The position numbers were made by a program, and so were the translations under genes. From the NCBI GenBank assembly GCA_943737045.1, contig CALSFV010000029.1:930001-994000 (forward strand): a stretch of DNA of 64,000 nt, written 5' to 3'. The notes under the pieces are model-generated. The model worked only from the letters and a program-made list of their open reading frames with translations, was not told the origin of the DNA and searched no databases. Positions 37,101 to 50,018 of the stretch are shown here, piece after piece; position 1 is the stretch's first letter; every line of letters starts with the position of its first letter. The DNA is from Parapristionchus giblindavisi. Its lineage: Eukaryota; Nematoda; Chromadorea; Rhabditida; Diplogasteridae.

Positions 37101-40100
37101 TGTTACAGTTAACAAAACATATGTGAATCTTTAAAGGGAGGGTTACCTCACTCAATGGTCTCTTCATTGCGCACACTATTTCTCTGTTCTCTAGCAATGA
37201 GAGAGCATTGCGCGTCGAAGAGACCATTGAGTGAGGTTGCGCTCCCTTTAAGTCTATTCTCTCGCACTCTCTTTTTTATTAAAAGAGACTAGACTGAATA
37301 TGGAAAATATATTCAAATATTAAAAATATAAAAATAAATATAAAAATAATCTTACTTGGAGGTGGAAGCATTCATCATATTGATTTGTTTCCACGAATTT
37401 AGCAGCAACGTTGGGATCAGTGCACTGACGACACTCTATAATAAGAATATGCTTTAATATATTCATATTATATTTTTATTTATCACATGCTCACGCATGA
37501 ACGGGACAGTGGAATGAGGAAAAAATAATCTATGCATTCATTCATAAGTGAGATGTTAAATTACAGAACGCCATGAATCTCGTGGGATGCTAATAAGAGT
37601 GAAAGAGTGTTGTTTGGCGAGTATTTGAAGCCTAGTTACTGGATCAACTTATTGTTAACAGTATAGTATACCCCAAAACACACTAAAGCGGTCAAAATAA
37701 AAATAAAAAATGGTCAAAATTGCCGTAGAGTTATGACAGTGGCATATACCATTCAAATCACCATGACTCTGATCAGAAAACCGTTAATTAAAGCTGCCAG
37801 AAGTTTGTACTTTGGTTTCGATTTCGAGAAAATCGACAATTTCGAAGGCATTTGAGATGAACTGAATTCCCTGCTCACCGATCCTTGTGGGGTAATGGAC
37901 AAGGTGCTACATATTTTAAGATTTTGCATTCGATTTTGTAGATATTATGTTGGCGGATATTATGTTTTACAAAACTTAATTTCTTCGAGGAAGCAATAGC
38001 ACGAGATCGATTATACATGCCACCCTTATGTCCAATATTCCTTCAATTTAAGAATCCCGGGCACTACTCTAGAACACCGGAGTAGTCCAATAGTATAACA
38101 TAAAAGTGTAGAATAGTCAAGAATAAATGACTATTCTTCGTGTTTATTTCATTTTTATCGTCCGGTGTTCTAGAGTAGTGCCGAATCCCGTCCCTGTAGA
38201 ATCCGCCCTGCGCGAAGCAAAGTTTTCCTTGAGAGTACAGCCTCGACATTTCCATAGGAATTAAAGGATCCATCTCCAAGGGCATGGGTCAGGTCTGCGA
38301 AAAGCCAGTATTCCGACGGGGCCAAATCAGGAGAATGCGGGGGAGAATCATTCATCTATATACGGCCAGTTCCTGCCTAACTTTATTGGAGACATGGTGA
38401 CCGGCGTTATTGCGCAAAGGTGTTATACAGGACAATTATATCATACATTGTGCCACAAAAGCATTTACAGACTTACTTTTTCGAGCACACTTCATCCGAA
38501 TATTATCGTCCTCTATACGATGGTCTTTTCCATCATAAGCTACATATTCTCCCACTTTGCACTTAATGTTCTTAGTCAGAGTCCAGGGTGTCTTACCGTA
38601 CTGATATCTAAATCATTAGTTTTGCAGAAAAAAATAGTTAAAATAAAACGCTTACTGTAATTTGAATTGAGGATCAGAACATGCGTACTGGTCGGTGTAT
38701 AGAGGTTGCTCACACGATTCACCAGCTTCTTTACACGATGAAGCATCGTATGAAATTGTGGAAGTACAATTGACTGGAAACGACTAAATGTTTTATAGTA
38801 AATAAAAATGATCTTTACTTTTCTTCGTGATCTTTTTATATTCCAATTCCAATAGTATTCCATTAGTTTGGTCACTTGTATAACGGAACTCATCTATTTT
38901 CGGAAAAACTTCTATGAAAGATCTCTGCAATATAGTGAAATTTATGTATCACTATCTTTTACAAACATTTATTGTCTTTTTTTATTCTATCCGTTATTGC
39001 ATGGCAAAAAAATGAAGTATTAGATGTCCTTACTTTTCCGTCGGCGACACTCGCATTGAAGGAACATTGAACACTTGGCCCGTTTGTTTCTGTTTCTGAG
39101 ACGATAACTGAAATAATCACATATGTTATTTTGGAGCTCAAAAATAGCGAAAAGAAAATAAAATGAACGAAAAACGATGTGGCAGAAAAGAAAGAAAAAT
39201 TAAATTATCGCAACATTTAAACTTTTCATACACCTTTACTTTAACTTTTCGTACGCCTTACTTTATAGTTCAATATATAATATTAATATATGTGTATAAT
39301 ATTCATAAAGCTTACCTCCAGGAGCTGCAGACGCACCTTTGCCTTTGCATTGAAAAATCTTCTCGTCATTATTATCTACTATTCTCAATCCAGTATTTGG
39401 GTTTGCATTTACATCGCTCATGGTTATCTCCCATTTTCTGCCATTATATGGCCTAAAATATTGATCAGTTAGGCTGCAGTTTTGTTCTTCTTCAGATAGC
39501 TTCACAGTCGAAGCCAACCTAATCACACTAGTCGTACAAGATCCGGATCTCGGGCAGATGTCATTGCAAAAAGTTCATCTCTTTTTGATCTATGCGTAAT
39601 ACGTATATGTAATCTATACGTAATATTTTTCCATTAATTTCGGATTGAATGCAACTGTTATATGAAGAAGTTCCGGGAAAAACATACCTGATGGCAACAA
39701 ATTTGGCACAGTCAGGATCATTATTTTCGACAGTAAGTTCCGTGTCAATATGAATCATTCTAATCTTAAAAGAATTCATATTCGACATGCAATAAATTCG
39801 AAAAAGCTCTAAAGAGATCCGCGAATTTTTTTGTGTTTGAAAACAGAGTGGCAGCAAAAATATTACAGAACAGTTACAGAACACTAAACTAACCAAACAA
39901 CACTAACACTAACCAGACGATTGATTCTAACGATCAACGAAATAGCGAACGTTAGCTAACAAAGGAAGCACCAAACTTTACGGAAGAGATTCTGAAATCT
40001 ACGCATATGCGAATGTACAGATAGGTGAGGTTGTTTCAAAACTTGCTAGGATAATCTACCATGGGTGGTATTATAGAATTACAAAAGTTTTGCACACACC

Positions 40101-41487
40101 GCGCCAAATGCCGAATATAGTAAACTTCTCCACCGTTGAGAAAAACGCACTCCAAATTTTCGGAAGGTTTTTTCGAACGTTTTTTCAATGCATATAATTT
40201 TATTTTTATTGAAAGTCCTGTGAAATGATGAAGAAACGCCATAAAATTCGATAAAATAAGAGAAAAAGGTATGTCGCGCGAAGAAGTGGGCGGAGTCTGA
40301 GTATTGCGCGGCAAATATCGGAATTTGTATTGTTCGGACATTTTTAATTCTATAATATACTTTCGTCAATTTCGGCACATGTCGAAATATTTTTCGGCTT
40401 TCCGAAATATATTTCGCGCACATGTTGAGAGATAGAGCGGTCAGTCTCCTCCTTATAGTTTGGTGATTCCCTTGTGAAAGATTGTTCCAGTTTTCCAAAT
40501 ATTCGGTAAACAGACCCTTGAACGTACCTTAGTTGTCTCTCCCTGACATGAGGAATTCACAAAACAAACCTAAAATGCAATGATGCTAACTTCAACACTT
40601 CAGTATGGCTACTGATTTTCATCAGTGGCCGTATGAATGAACAGTTTTATGGGAAAATGTGACGTCATTAGCGTAGACAGAGGCGTTTTCCAAAAATCCT
40701 CCGCCTACGCTAATGACGTGACATTTTCCCGGAAAACTGTTTTCCGTTGTTCATGCATACGACCACAGATAGTTATTTATTTTTATTGAAAATATTTCAC
40801 TAGATTAAAACTATGTAAGGAGGTATAACGTGTTTCGAAACGATTTAATTCATATTTTCAAGGACTGGTTGCCTATCTCTGCAATAACATTTTTCCGAAT
40901 TAGCGCAAGTTTTTCGCTGCAAAGGTATTCCTTCCACGGAATGAAAAAATCCTACTAATGACTAATAACGATTTTCTCGAAGCTCATAAATATTTGAGAT
41001 TTAATATCGACGGTGTCTTATCAGAATAGGATAGTGATTCGAATCGTATATGTCACTAGTCATATCTCCACGGTAGTGTGTTAAGATTAAGCTCATAAAC
41101 CCCCGCTGACAATTCTGGCAGATCTTTACTAGTTCAGAGTTCAGAATGCATAATTATGCAGCCACTTCGGACGGAGCATCTACTGCTACGTGGGTTGTTC
41201 ACTTCTTTTTCTAATGGATTTTTTTCTGGATTCTACTTCGTAGTAAGCGCAGATGTTGAACACGAACAATGAACCGATGAATAGAAGAAAGAATTGAAAC
41301 CCATTAATCTATGAAGAACCCCCCTGTCATGACCCACCGCACCAATGTGCAGATGTGATAAAGATTAATTAATTAATTAATTATAGGAAATACGAACCAT
41401 TGTATCGATACACTCATTCCAATCGAAATCGGCATACACTCCAGGTGACATCACCAGAATGAAGATCAGCAGGATGACAGCACGCAT
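30957..41487 (-). CDS. Cys-rich single-pass membrane protein, gene 2 (C-terminus replaced by a transposon)
   Basis: Exons: 41398-41487, 40528-40569, 39688-39764, 39316-39452, 39034-39107, 38819-38924, 38656-38773, 38477-38607, 37356-37435, 36831-36960, 35836-35953, 35652-35782, 33886-33965, 33399-33528, 32781-32839, 32642-32734, 32464-32613, 32361-32417, 31647-31739, 30957-31175. It matches gene 1 exon for exon. The last exon carries a 365-bp TIR element inserted after the codons for KYKYERF: host sequence is 31102-31175, and element sequence supplies the rest down to a stop at 30957-30959. The final nine residues of gene 1 (LKSVEKKLQ) are replaced by 47 element-encoded residues, predicting 704 aa. 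Part of that tail is the antisense of a tRNA-like sequence (GFEPT...). The signal peptide, repeats and membrane span remain. Intron 12 holds a long foldback with a nested CACTG element. Whether it is expressed or decaying cannot be told. Confidence 0.83.
34633..35080 (+). mobile_element. 448-bp CACTG-ended TIR element with subterminal repeats and tRNA-like core
   Basis: Perfect terminal inverted repeats begin CACTGAGCTGAAAGATGCTT and end with its complement. CG is duplicated at 34631-34632 and 35081-35082; unit 1 shows the empty site near 15311. About 18 copies of ATGCTTA/TAAGCAT-like words fill both subterminal regions, a layout known from CACTA/EnSpm transposons. The middle carries a tRNA-like sequence. 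No transposase, so non-autonomous. It is nested in the loop of the foldback at 34025-35617, in intron 12 of gene 2. Confidence 0.85.
34823..34893 (+). tRNA. tRNA-like sequence in the CACTG element
   Basis: It has an A box-like TGGCGTAGTGG, D arm GGCG...CGCC, anticodon loop CTCATGA (CAT) and a weakened B box (AGTTCGGCTCC). Stems are imperfect. Orientation is plus. Low confidence as a gene, better as a tRNA-derived promoter. Confidence 0.4.
37131..37251. mobile_element. Palindromic MITE B, unit 2
   Basis: Duplicate of 17730-17850, in intron 9 of gene 2. Confidence 0.75.
38170..38355 (-). pseudogene. Tc1/mariner transposase C-terminal fragment (unit 3, intron 8 of gene 2)
   Basis: Copy of 82-267 and 18769-18954. 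Confidence 0.7.
41157..41385. repeat. SINE-like repeat with ATTA tail in intron 1 of gene 2
   Basis: Unit 3 copy of 21756-21984, identical as far as read. Confidence 0.65.
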
Positions 41488-41904
41488 TCTGAAATGATGG
41501 TTTAACTTTAAAAAATCAATAAATAGAGAAAAGATATGTTTTCTATTTAAGAAGAATTGGAACAAAAATAATCGATATCTGATATGTGCACTCTTGACAA
41601 AAAGAGAAGGGCCCAATAAATCTCTATAATAATTAGAAAAAAAGGCAGATCGACGAGGAATCTGGAGCGAGGAATGCAAACCAGAACGCAGTTACGTCAA
41701 ATATCAGTAATTTGTAAATTGTTTAGATTGAATCACGGTATTCTTCTGTTTTTTTCTGTCTAGCATGCGGTAGGTCAGGCATTGTTGTCCATGTGACCTT
41801 TGTCATCTATCCCTTCCCTCGTCTATTCAATCTACAGATAAGAAACCCAGTTGAATCCCCTCCCAGAAGGTGTTTGGAAAGCCGGGATGTATATTTCCCT
41901 TTTC

Positions 41905-42128
41905 ATGCAGAATCAACGGACGAAGCTCTAATTACTAAGTGGGTTATTTTCTTCAATGTTTAATGGAATATTTTCTCGATTCTATTTCGTCGCAAGAGCA
42001 GATAGTGAAGGACCATCAAGAGAGATGAGATATTGTAAGATTAATCGATGTATAGATGAACGGAGACCCATTGATCTATGAAGGATCCCCTGCATGACCC
42101 ACCGCACCAATGTGCGAAATGTGGTAGA

Positions 42129-42201
<73 letters not shown>
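41905..42201 (+). repeat. SINE-like repeat with (ATT)n tail, unit 3
   Basis: Counterpart of 22504-22800, same tail length. Confidence 0.55.
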
Positions 42202-42203
<2 letters not shown>

Positions 42204-42228
42204 GGTATACACTTAGTGTGCTCCTTTA

Positions 42229-42517
42229 AAGAAGGGGACCCATGAGTTGGCATGACTGACTCCCGCCACGATAAGCATGTTGGCTATTGTTTATATTATA
42301 TGGTAATTGGCGTAAGGGATAATGAGAAAATAAGAGAGCAAGTATGCAAATCGGATGGGCACTCTCTACATGCCTTGAAAGTTGTACGTTCAATGCGCCT
42401 AGTGTGCTTTAAACATATCGGGAATCAATATCAGATATGTCTTTCGATTCATGTGATGAATCTCTATCACACTATCCGAACAGTCTTATTACGAAAAAAC
42501 TCGTGGGTCTCCATCTT
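42229..42517. mobile_element. 289-bp TA-flanked MITE, unit 3
   Basis: Same insertion as 22828-23116 carried over by the unit duplication, upstream of gene 2. Confidence 0.8.
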
Positions 42518-44598
42518 TAAATGGCTCTCGAATCTGAATGACCGTAAGCACGAACCCCTTATAGGCAGGCTCTGCTCCCTGGTTCGGGCTTCTAGAGTAG
42601 TGCCCTCTAGTTATCTGCAGACCGAATTCGAGTAAAGAATTTCTTCGCATGGGACCCTGATCCTCGAGAATTCTTTACTAATGGAATTGCAAGTATCGTG
42701 AAGCATTGGAACATGGCTTGTATCAAGCTTGTATTGATGTTGTTTTATTGTTTTTGTTCGCCGCAAGTCTCAGTCTTCCTCAGTGGTCGCCTGCTCATTT
42801 TGTTCTGAACATCAAGAATCCATGCCACGTCGGATAGGGTTGCCTTGGTCAATCAATGAATACCAACTTCTTCTGGTAACTCTAGACAAGACTTTTCACA
42901 ACGAAATAGAATAGAGATCCGCAATCGTGCGGTCAAGCAAAATGATTTTTTCAATAATTAATACATGAGAATTCTTGCACACGATTTTAATATGATAATT
43001 AAGAAACAATTGGTGCAATTTCATGCACTCTTATTTATTCTGATTTCCATTGAAGTTGCGGTAAAAACAACCGATATAAAGCTAGAGAATGGTTTGAAAT
43101 GATGCCAAAAATGCGCTTGCTTTGCATGCTTGCACTTTGCACGATATTATTTATCAAAATCGCGCAGAATTACTCTTCATCATTTTAACATTGTCGAACC
43201 GGTCGTGCAAAATGCGGATCTCTATTTTATTATATGTGCTTTGTTAGATGCTCTCCTCGATATGTTTCCAAGCGAGGTCCATGTGTTTAGTTTGATCATC
43301 TGCTCAGAAAATAGTTTAGCCAAAAATCAAAGATCAATTGCCATAGGATGAAAGATCAAGTAGACAAGCACATTATGAAACGGACACGATTTCAAAAATT
43401 GCCTTATGCTGGATGGCCTAGCAGAGGAACCAAAACGACCGCTTTGAGTCTTCAAGATTGATGAAAATAAAATAAACACATTTTACAAATTAGTGCATAA
43501 TTCAGTAAGAGTGCAGAGCGGACTAGAGCAAAACACCAAACACATCACAGGCGCATAGCATGCTCATGACCGCTGGCTCTAAGCGAAAGTTTCCAACATA
43601 AATGTGATAAATTAACGATGACGGTCCGGACGATAACCCTTATGAATGTGCCAGAATACTGTCCTAATCAATCCATAATTAGAGTTGTTCCTCTCTGGGC
43701 GTCTTCTGTAGTTTCGTAGGCTTAAGGTGCTCAGTATGTGGCAAATAATCTCCGTAATCCGTGACACCCCGATAACAGGCCACGATATGTAACCAACGAC
43801 GAACCACTTGTTCATAAGGCAGCAGATTCAGAAAATTTAGAGCAAAAGATCAAAGATCAGAAGATCAAGGATCAAACATTGGAGTATCAAGGTGCCAGGC
43901 AGGCATCCAACTTCCTTAGACTAACCTTGGATAACGAGAGAGGAGACCAGTCAGCGTCGTCGAGATTGATGAAATAAAATGGAGAATGAATGGTCGACTC
44001 TCGATGACTAATTTGTACCAATTATCATATCGAAATTATACAAATTATACATGATTATACATGTGATTTGGACAGTAGTATGTGACAATCAAGAATGTAT
44101 GTTGAAATGATCATTAATTAAAATTACTTATCGATTTGAGAAAGGATTCGAAATGTCTCGAATTTTCATCCTTATTCAAAGGACTCAAAACGATAAAATT
44201 GCAAATTGATATAACTTTATCTACATCACACAATGAAGTGGCTGTATATTCGAAAACTTTCCTACAGGGTGTGCCAAAATTACCCGGACTGTTGTCTTCA
44301 TATAATTCACCCTTTTGGATCTGGACTTGAGCGATCGGGTTCATGGATAAGCCTATCGATAACATGAGCGAATCTGGTTGTGGGCTCTTTTAGCTCTGAC
44401 TGGGCTTCTGCAATAGTGCCGAAAAATGATGTCCACAAAAGTTTTTACTTTATTGTTGAACTTTGATCTCTGATGTTTGTACTTTGATCTTTAATCTTTG
44501 TCTAAAATTTTTCTAACAATTTGCGACATCCGAGATGTTAAGAGTTTCATTGCATATTAATCTTCTTCTAACAGAAAATAGCAAAAAATACATTTTAG

Positions 44599-45591
44599 AG
44601 GCCGTTTGCGTAAGAGTGGCGCAAGGGTTGGCACAGGCCAAAAATTTTAATACCATCAAAACTTGTGTACAGGGGTTATCGGCCTCGCTGATGAAGATGT
44701 GCATACTCATTTTGGCTCTAGTGGTCCCGCAACGTCTGGGCGTGATTACGGTATAATCACGTTTTCAGGCCGTTCTCGGTTGATGGTAGAGCTAGAGGTA
44801 TGAAAATTGGGCTCCTGGGACAGATTTCGATGGCGATGATGACTCTCTACTTCATTCGTTTTGAAAATTTTCCAAAAAGTCTACAATTGGAAATTTTGAT
44901 TGAGATTTTTCCAATTGTAGACTTTTTGCGAGCCATTTCGAACCGGCGTGACGAGAGGATTCCAACGATGTATTTTGAGCTCTTATCTCCGTCGCGAAAG
45001 CTTTCATTGGCTCGATATAATGATGTGCGCCTTGCAAGAGGACTCTCTCAATTCCGCACGCTATCTCGCACTCTCGAAAGTGGCGAGAGAACGTGCGGAA
45101 ATGAGAGAGTGGCTAGGGAGCGCGCGGCATTGAGACGTAAACAACTCCTGATGCTGACGCAGATCATTATATCGAGCCAATGAAAGCTTTCTCGACGGAG
45201 ATAACGGTTCAAAATATATCGTTGGAATCCTCTCTTCACGCCGGTTCGAAATGGCATACTCGCTAGGTTCGCAACCGTCTCAATCAAGATTTCCAATGGT
45301 CGACCTTTTGGAAAATTTTCATAACAAATGAAGTAGACAGCCATCGCCATCGAATTCTGTCCCAGGAGCCCAATTTTCATACCTCTAGCTCAACCACGGA
45401 TCGAGAACGGCTTGAAAGCGTAATTTTACCGTATTCCCGACCAGGCGTTGCGGGACCACTGGAGCCAAAATGACTATGCAGATCTTCATCAGCGAGGTCG
45501 ATAACCCCTATACACAAGTTTTGAGGGAGTTAAAATTTATGGCCTTTGCCACCCCACCCCCAGATTTGTCCGACTCTTACACAAACGGCCT
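44599..45591. mobile_element. Foldback element at the array's right side
   Basis: AGGCCGTTTGCGTAAGAGT at the left is inverted at ACTCTTACACAAACGGCCT. Arms of about 430 bp include a shared AATGAAGTAGA..GCCATCG segment and end near TTCATTGGCTCGATATAATG (45027/45161). The loop also contains a hairpin (CGCACG...CGTGCG). No protein recognised. Confidence 0.7.
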
Positions 45592-45818
45592 ATTTAAAGA
45601 AGTATAACGGTCGAAAAACCGTAATTTTCGCTCGTCCCATGTCTTTTTCCGATATTTTATCAGTTATAAGTTTTTTTATTATTTCTGACCAGCCAGTCGC
45701 GCGCGCCTCCGGCGCGCGTTATCGACTGCATTGTGACTAGTCGCGCCTTTTTTGAGAATTTCTTCGTATTTTTTAAATTTATCTGAGGTGGATGAGACTT
45801 GACGATGACTTCACAGAA

Positions 45819-45983
45819 TTTTACTCAAATCTGACCATTCGTACTCATTCTGACCCACCGAACCGGGTTACGGTAGTCCACAATAGGCATAATCATTTAA
45901 CTCGAATAATGCTTAGTACGACAATTTTTACTCAAAGCTGACCATCGGTACTTATTCTGACCCACCGAACCGGGTTACGGTAG
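45819..45983 (+). repeat. Short direct repeat pair
   Basis: About 58 bp (TTTTACTCAAA.CTGACCAT, TTCTGACCCACCGAACCGGG, TTACGGTAG) occurs at 45819-45876 and 45925-45983. Confidence 0.7.
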
Positions 45984-46074
45984 CTAATAATCATATTCCT
46001 TATCCTTGATGTACGATGTGTGATGCTACCGTATTCGGTGATGTGCTTAATGTGTTACAGTAATATGTACCATG

Positions 46075-46245
46075 ACGTATAACACTAATGTTAACTTACC
46101 TTGCCTTAACTTAATTTACGTTAACATGACTTGATTTCACTTTGTTTACTTAACTGTACTTAACTTATTTCTTACCTAACTTAATCCCTGACTTATAACT
46201 TAAGTAATGACGACTTGACTTATTAGCTAACTTGGTATGGCTTGG
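46075..46245. repeat. Degenerate AACTTA-rich stretch
   Basis: Many CTTAACTTA/ACTTGACTT-like words in about 170 bp; low-complexity, no function inferred. Confidence 0.5.
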
Positions 46246-46499
46246 AACCGACTAAGCCCCGCCCACCGTTGATCAGTTCCATCGCGCACCAAACCCGTCC
46301 GATGTATGCCGAGCACTACATTGAAAGAGAGAGAAAAGTGATGGTCTGAACAAACGCCATCACTATTCTGCTTTATTTATAGTGTATTGATAATGTCTGT
46401 TGTTATTTCGTACAATAAATTAGGGAAAAGACGGAAATTCGCATGAAAATATAATTTAAAGTCAAATTTGAGGCGAAAAAAAATATGCAAAAAATTATG

Positions 46500-46530
46500 T
46501 CTGGGCCCGGATTCGAACCTGAGTCGGTGT
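46500..46530 (-). other. tRNA 3'-half-like sequence
   Basis: On the minus strand GACTCAGGTTCGAATCCGGG includes a perfect B box. No A box or acceptor partner was found upstream, so this is at most a relic. Confidence 0.3.
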
Positions 46531-46776
46531 TTGGATGTTAGAATAAGGTTAAAATTCACATGATATTACTATGAACCTAGCAGGTCCAAATAAGTGTGAT
46601 ATTCGGATAGCCCGTCCGTTTTTACATATCAAAGATCCAGGAATGGGAAATAATAGTAACATAGTAAGCCATGAGATCAAAACAAAAAAAAAGCTGGTCA
46701 AAAATCGGAAACTCGGATATATCTCGAGTACGGTGTTATGAAAATTTGTAAAACGTGGTATATTGTCTCATTTCAG

Positions 46777-49200
46777 TGTAACACTTCTCGAATGCTAATC
46801 AATGGAAACATCACATATTCGAAGTCTAATATCACGTGTTCCGATTCGAAATGGAAGATTGATAATGCTGAAATTGAGGTCAAAAGTATCGAATGTGTTG
46901 AGAAATGTAAGTGCAACCATTATATTTTATCCTTTTCACTGTTCACGTTCCCCAAAGCGAGCTTTAACCATCGTTTAATGTGTTTTAAAGTGGTTATGGG
47001 TTTGGAACAGTGAATGTGAAATTGTTTTGAATATTTTTGTAATATTTGAATATATTTGAATATATTAATCTTTGAATAAATTGTTTTGAATGTTTTTCTG
47101 ATGCTGAAAAGTCATTTCAGATGATTGTGGAAAGATTGTTCCTTTGGCGAACAATTCGGAGACTAATCAATATGATCAGGTACTTATTGATGACTGTGCA
47201 CATCTTATTATGTAACATACATGGGCGGGGTACCTGGAGCTCGATTCTACATGGGGCATCCGAACGAAAAATGGTTAATTTTACAGGGTACCTTCACTTT
47301 TTTTCAAAAATTTCACCTAAACGTAACTTTTTACAGGGGGCTTTCCACAAATTTTCGAAAATCCCTAATTTTACAGGGGGCACCCCATGTCGGCGTCCAT
47401 GCATAATATGTAATGTTCTTCTTGTTTGCAGCCTTCCGTCTCAGCAGACCTCGATATAACTTGTGAAGAAGAATACGATATGACATTTGTTGACGAGTCG
47501 ACGGGAAAGGTTGACTACCGTATACCCATACCGTATACCTAATCAATAATTTCATCTCAGGATCTGCCCGTCTCTCGAATCTCTTGTGATTCTGATAGTG
47601 GAGTATGGATAGTAAAGGATATGGCAAACAAGACGATTGTGCCACCGAAGATGGAAATGAGAGTGAAATGTTTCCCCCCGGAAGAGTACCTCGGGGAAGT
47701 ACGTTGAACCTCTTTTTTTTGTTTTCATGTTTTTAGTTAATTTTGTTTGTGTTCAGCCAACCACTGCAACACCGAAGAGAAGAAGGGAACAAACCGAATC
47801 AGATTTCTGGTATATTATCGCCGTCGTCGCAATGGGAATTGTTGTATTGGTAGGCAATATACACATTACAGAAACTTTAGCTTTTTTTCCGATAGCAAGA
47901 GCGTTTTCATTTCATGTACTGTCATGATTCCTACTCATAACCATTAGTATTGTCTAGCTAAGCTTTTTCTAACAAGTGAAGCGGAAGAAATATCTATTCG
48001 ACTTTTGAACGAGTATTTTCCGTGATAGGTACAGGCAAAATATGGTCGGAACCAAAACATTTATCCTATCTATCGAGGATAAATACTCTCGTTCAAAAGT
48101 CTAACAGATATTTCTTCCACTTAATGTATTATTTTGCATTTATGTTAAATTATATTTATTACTATTTATAAAAAATCGCTGCCGATTCTTTTTTCCATGA
48201 TTGTAATAAGATTAATGCCGTACCGTTGAATTAACAAAATCACATATACCGGAGGCATTGCATAAAGTAATTATAGACAAAGAAAGATAGATACTAAAAA
48301 ATGGGTTGTGTTAGAAACTTTTATGAAAAAAACAACTATGATAAGTCTAAAACGAATCAAATCTGTTACAGATTGCGCTCTGGTTCACGGTCACCGAAAT
48401 TTTGGAATTTATAAAGGAGATCAGGGATGGGAGACAGGAGGAGGCACGAGCCAATGCAGAACAGGTTGGTAGCACATTTTTGCATCAATTCTGAAATATT
48501 CTGAATCTTCTGAATTATTATCTTCCCATTTTTGAAACTTGCCAACTTGTGGAACTATGGGAGCATTTTGAATAAACTTTCCTTTTGCTCTATCTCTTTC
48601 TCTCTTTGAAATCTCGAAGTAATGATCATAGTTGATTACAGTGTCATTGATCATATATGTTCAAAAATTGCGAAAAGTAAGGCGAAAAAAATTTGGACAC
48701 TATGAGAACCGATGAATAATACCCGACTGGATGATAACCATTTGCATACTTTGTCTATTCATTATTGAGCGTATAAAAATCACTTGATTCATTTGTAGAA
48801 GAGACTATTTCTTGTTTTGTATGGTTCAGAAACTATGCCGATCTCTTTTATATATCAAATAGCGTGCGGCGAAGGTCAGCCGGGTTAGGTGAGAGGCAGC
48901 GGAGAGACAATCGAGAGTTGGGCGAGATCTAGCCTTTGAGCGACTTCCGTTCCTTAGAGCCCGTTTGTCATTTTCTTATGCAAGTACATTTCATACCCAC
49001 AATATATAGTTCTCATATGCAAATTGCTATTATTCATCGGTTCTCATTCGACCTAGTGTCGAACATCACATTTGTAATGAACGCTCTTCATTTAGGATCC
49101 AGTCGTCCCTTCCCCCGGTGGACTTCTCACGTTGGAGGAGGTGTTTGGGAAATACAAGTACGAGCGATTCCTGAAGAGCGTTGAGAAGAAATTACAATGA
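46777..49200 (+). pseudogene. 3' fragment of the Cys-rich membrane family (gene 3, inverted relative to the array)
   Basis: Exon-like blocks: 46777-46906 (CNTSRMLING...), 47121-47179, 47432-47519, 47561-47698, 47757-47849 (membrane span), 48372-48464, 49096-49200 with TGA. They correspond to exons 14-20 of gene 1 and have similar lengths. The upstream exons are missing: the sequence left of 46777 is unrelated to the expected intron and exon 13. At 47519 an extra 8 bp (two copies of CGTATACC around the donor) puts both possible donors out of frame with the next exon, where gene 1 is phase 0. I therefore call it a pseudogene. The last two exons are very close to gene 1 (last exon starts D instead of N), so decay is recent or conversion has occurred. 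The membrane exon adds a basic stretch (TPKRRREQTESDF) before the span. Confidence 0.72.
48000..48105. mobile_element. MITE C in gene 3
   Basis: GACTTTTGAACGAGTATTTT is inverted at ATACTCTCGTTCAAAAGTC; same intron position as in gene 1. Confidence 0.66.
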
Positions 49201-50018
49201 GGAATCCCCCTCCAATGATTGTAAATAAAACAAATGATATTTAGTTTTGTCCAAACTGTGTGACGTAATAACATTATAATCAGGGGTCGCATAATTGCGC
49301 TGATCAGGCTTAAGGCTGGCTATTCTTCGATTAAATTGACCAAAATGACCAAACTGTCTGACAAGGCAAGTATAAGAAATATCTTTTAGACTTTTGAACG
49401 AGACTATTTTTCAGGGATAGGTATAGGCAATATATGGATGGAACCCAAAAAATAGCTATTTCTGTTTTCTTATTATACTATTTATACTAAAGATATTGCT
49501 TATACTTCCTTTGTGAGGCCAGATATTATGAAGAGACAAGTTTTTACTCAGACGGTTCGGATTATTAATATAGACTGTTTCTCCATCATCAGTGATGTTT
49601 TGATTACCCCAAAATTGGGGAATTAAGCCAAAAAGGGAATTATTGCACAAAAGTCTTGATAGATTTTTTGCCAATTACGAACAAATTAAAAGCATTGAAA
49701 CCCATTCAAAGCTGATTTCTATGTCAATGTCAAGATCAACAAATATTGGCACATGAACACTGGTATTTCAAAATTGAAAGTTACTTAAAATACGTCACTG
49801 ACACTGAAGTTTACTTTAAATCCACATAAAGTTGAAGAAAAATTGACGGAATGCATTACAGTATATACACCACCCAACTTGAAGTATACTCACAAGTCCG
49901 CTTCAAGTGAAAAAAAAGTTTTGAAATACCAGAGAGACTCCGCCCACTGAACTCCTCCGATAAAAGGGGAGGTTGAGGAGCTTAAATCCTTTGGTTGAGT
50001 ATCTTCCAGTCTGTGACT
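49201..50018. other. Spacer 3' of gene 3
   Basis: AT-rich, with a half copy of MITE C at 49387-49450 and a stretch at 49770-49930 that resembles 11435-11580 in inverted orientation (ACTTGA, TTCAGTGT.. words), i.e. the 3' flank of gene 1. No gene recognised. Confidence 0.5.

Larger units (their letters stand above)
38089..44060. repeat. Tandem duplication unit 3 (partial)
   Basis: Matches unit 2 (18688-about 24660) almost base for base, with one substitution noticed near 39554. It shares unit 2's private features (229-bp repeat in intron 1, TA MITE, long ATT tract) and lacks unit 1's TRIM, so units 2 and 3 are the closer pair. Identity ends abruptly near 44060. Beyond it, 44061-44345 is only a diverged relative of 5950-6310. 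Confidence 0.93.

Noticed and set aside
44800..45380. Open frames of 110-127 residues on both strands
   Set aside because: They are mirror readings of the two arms of the foldback element at 44599-45591.
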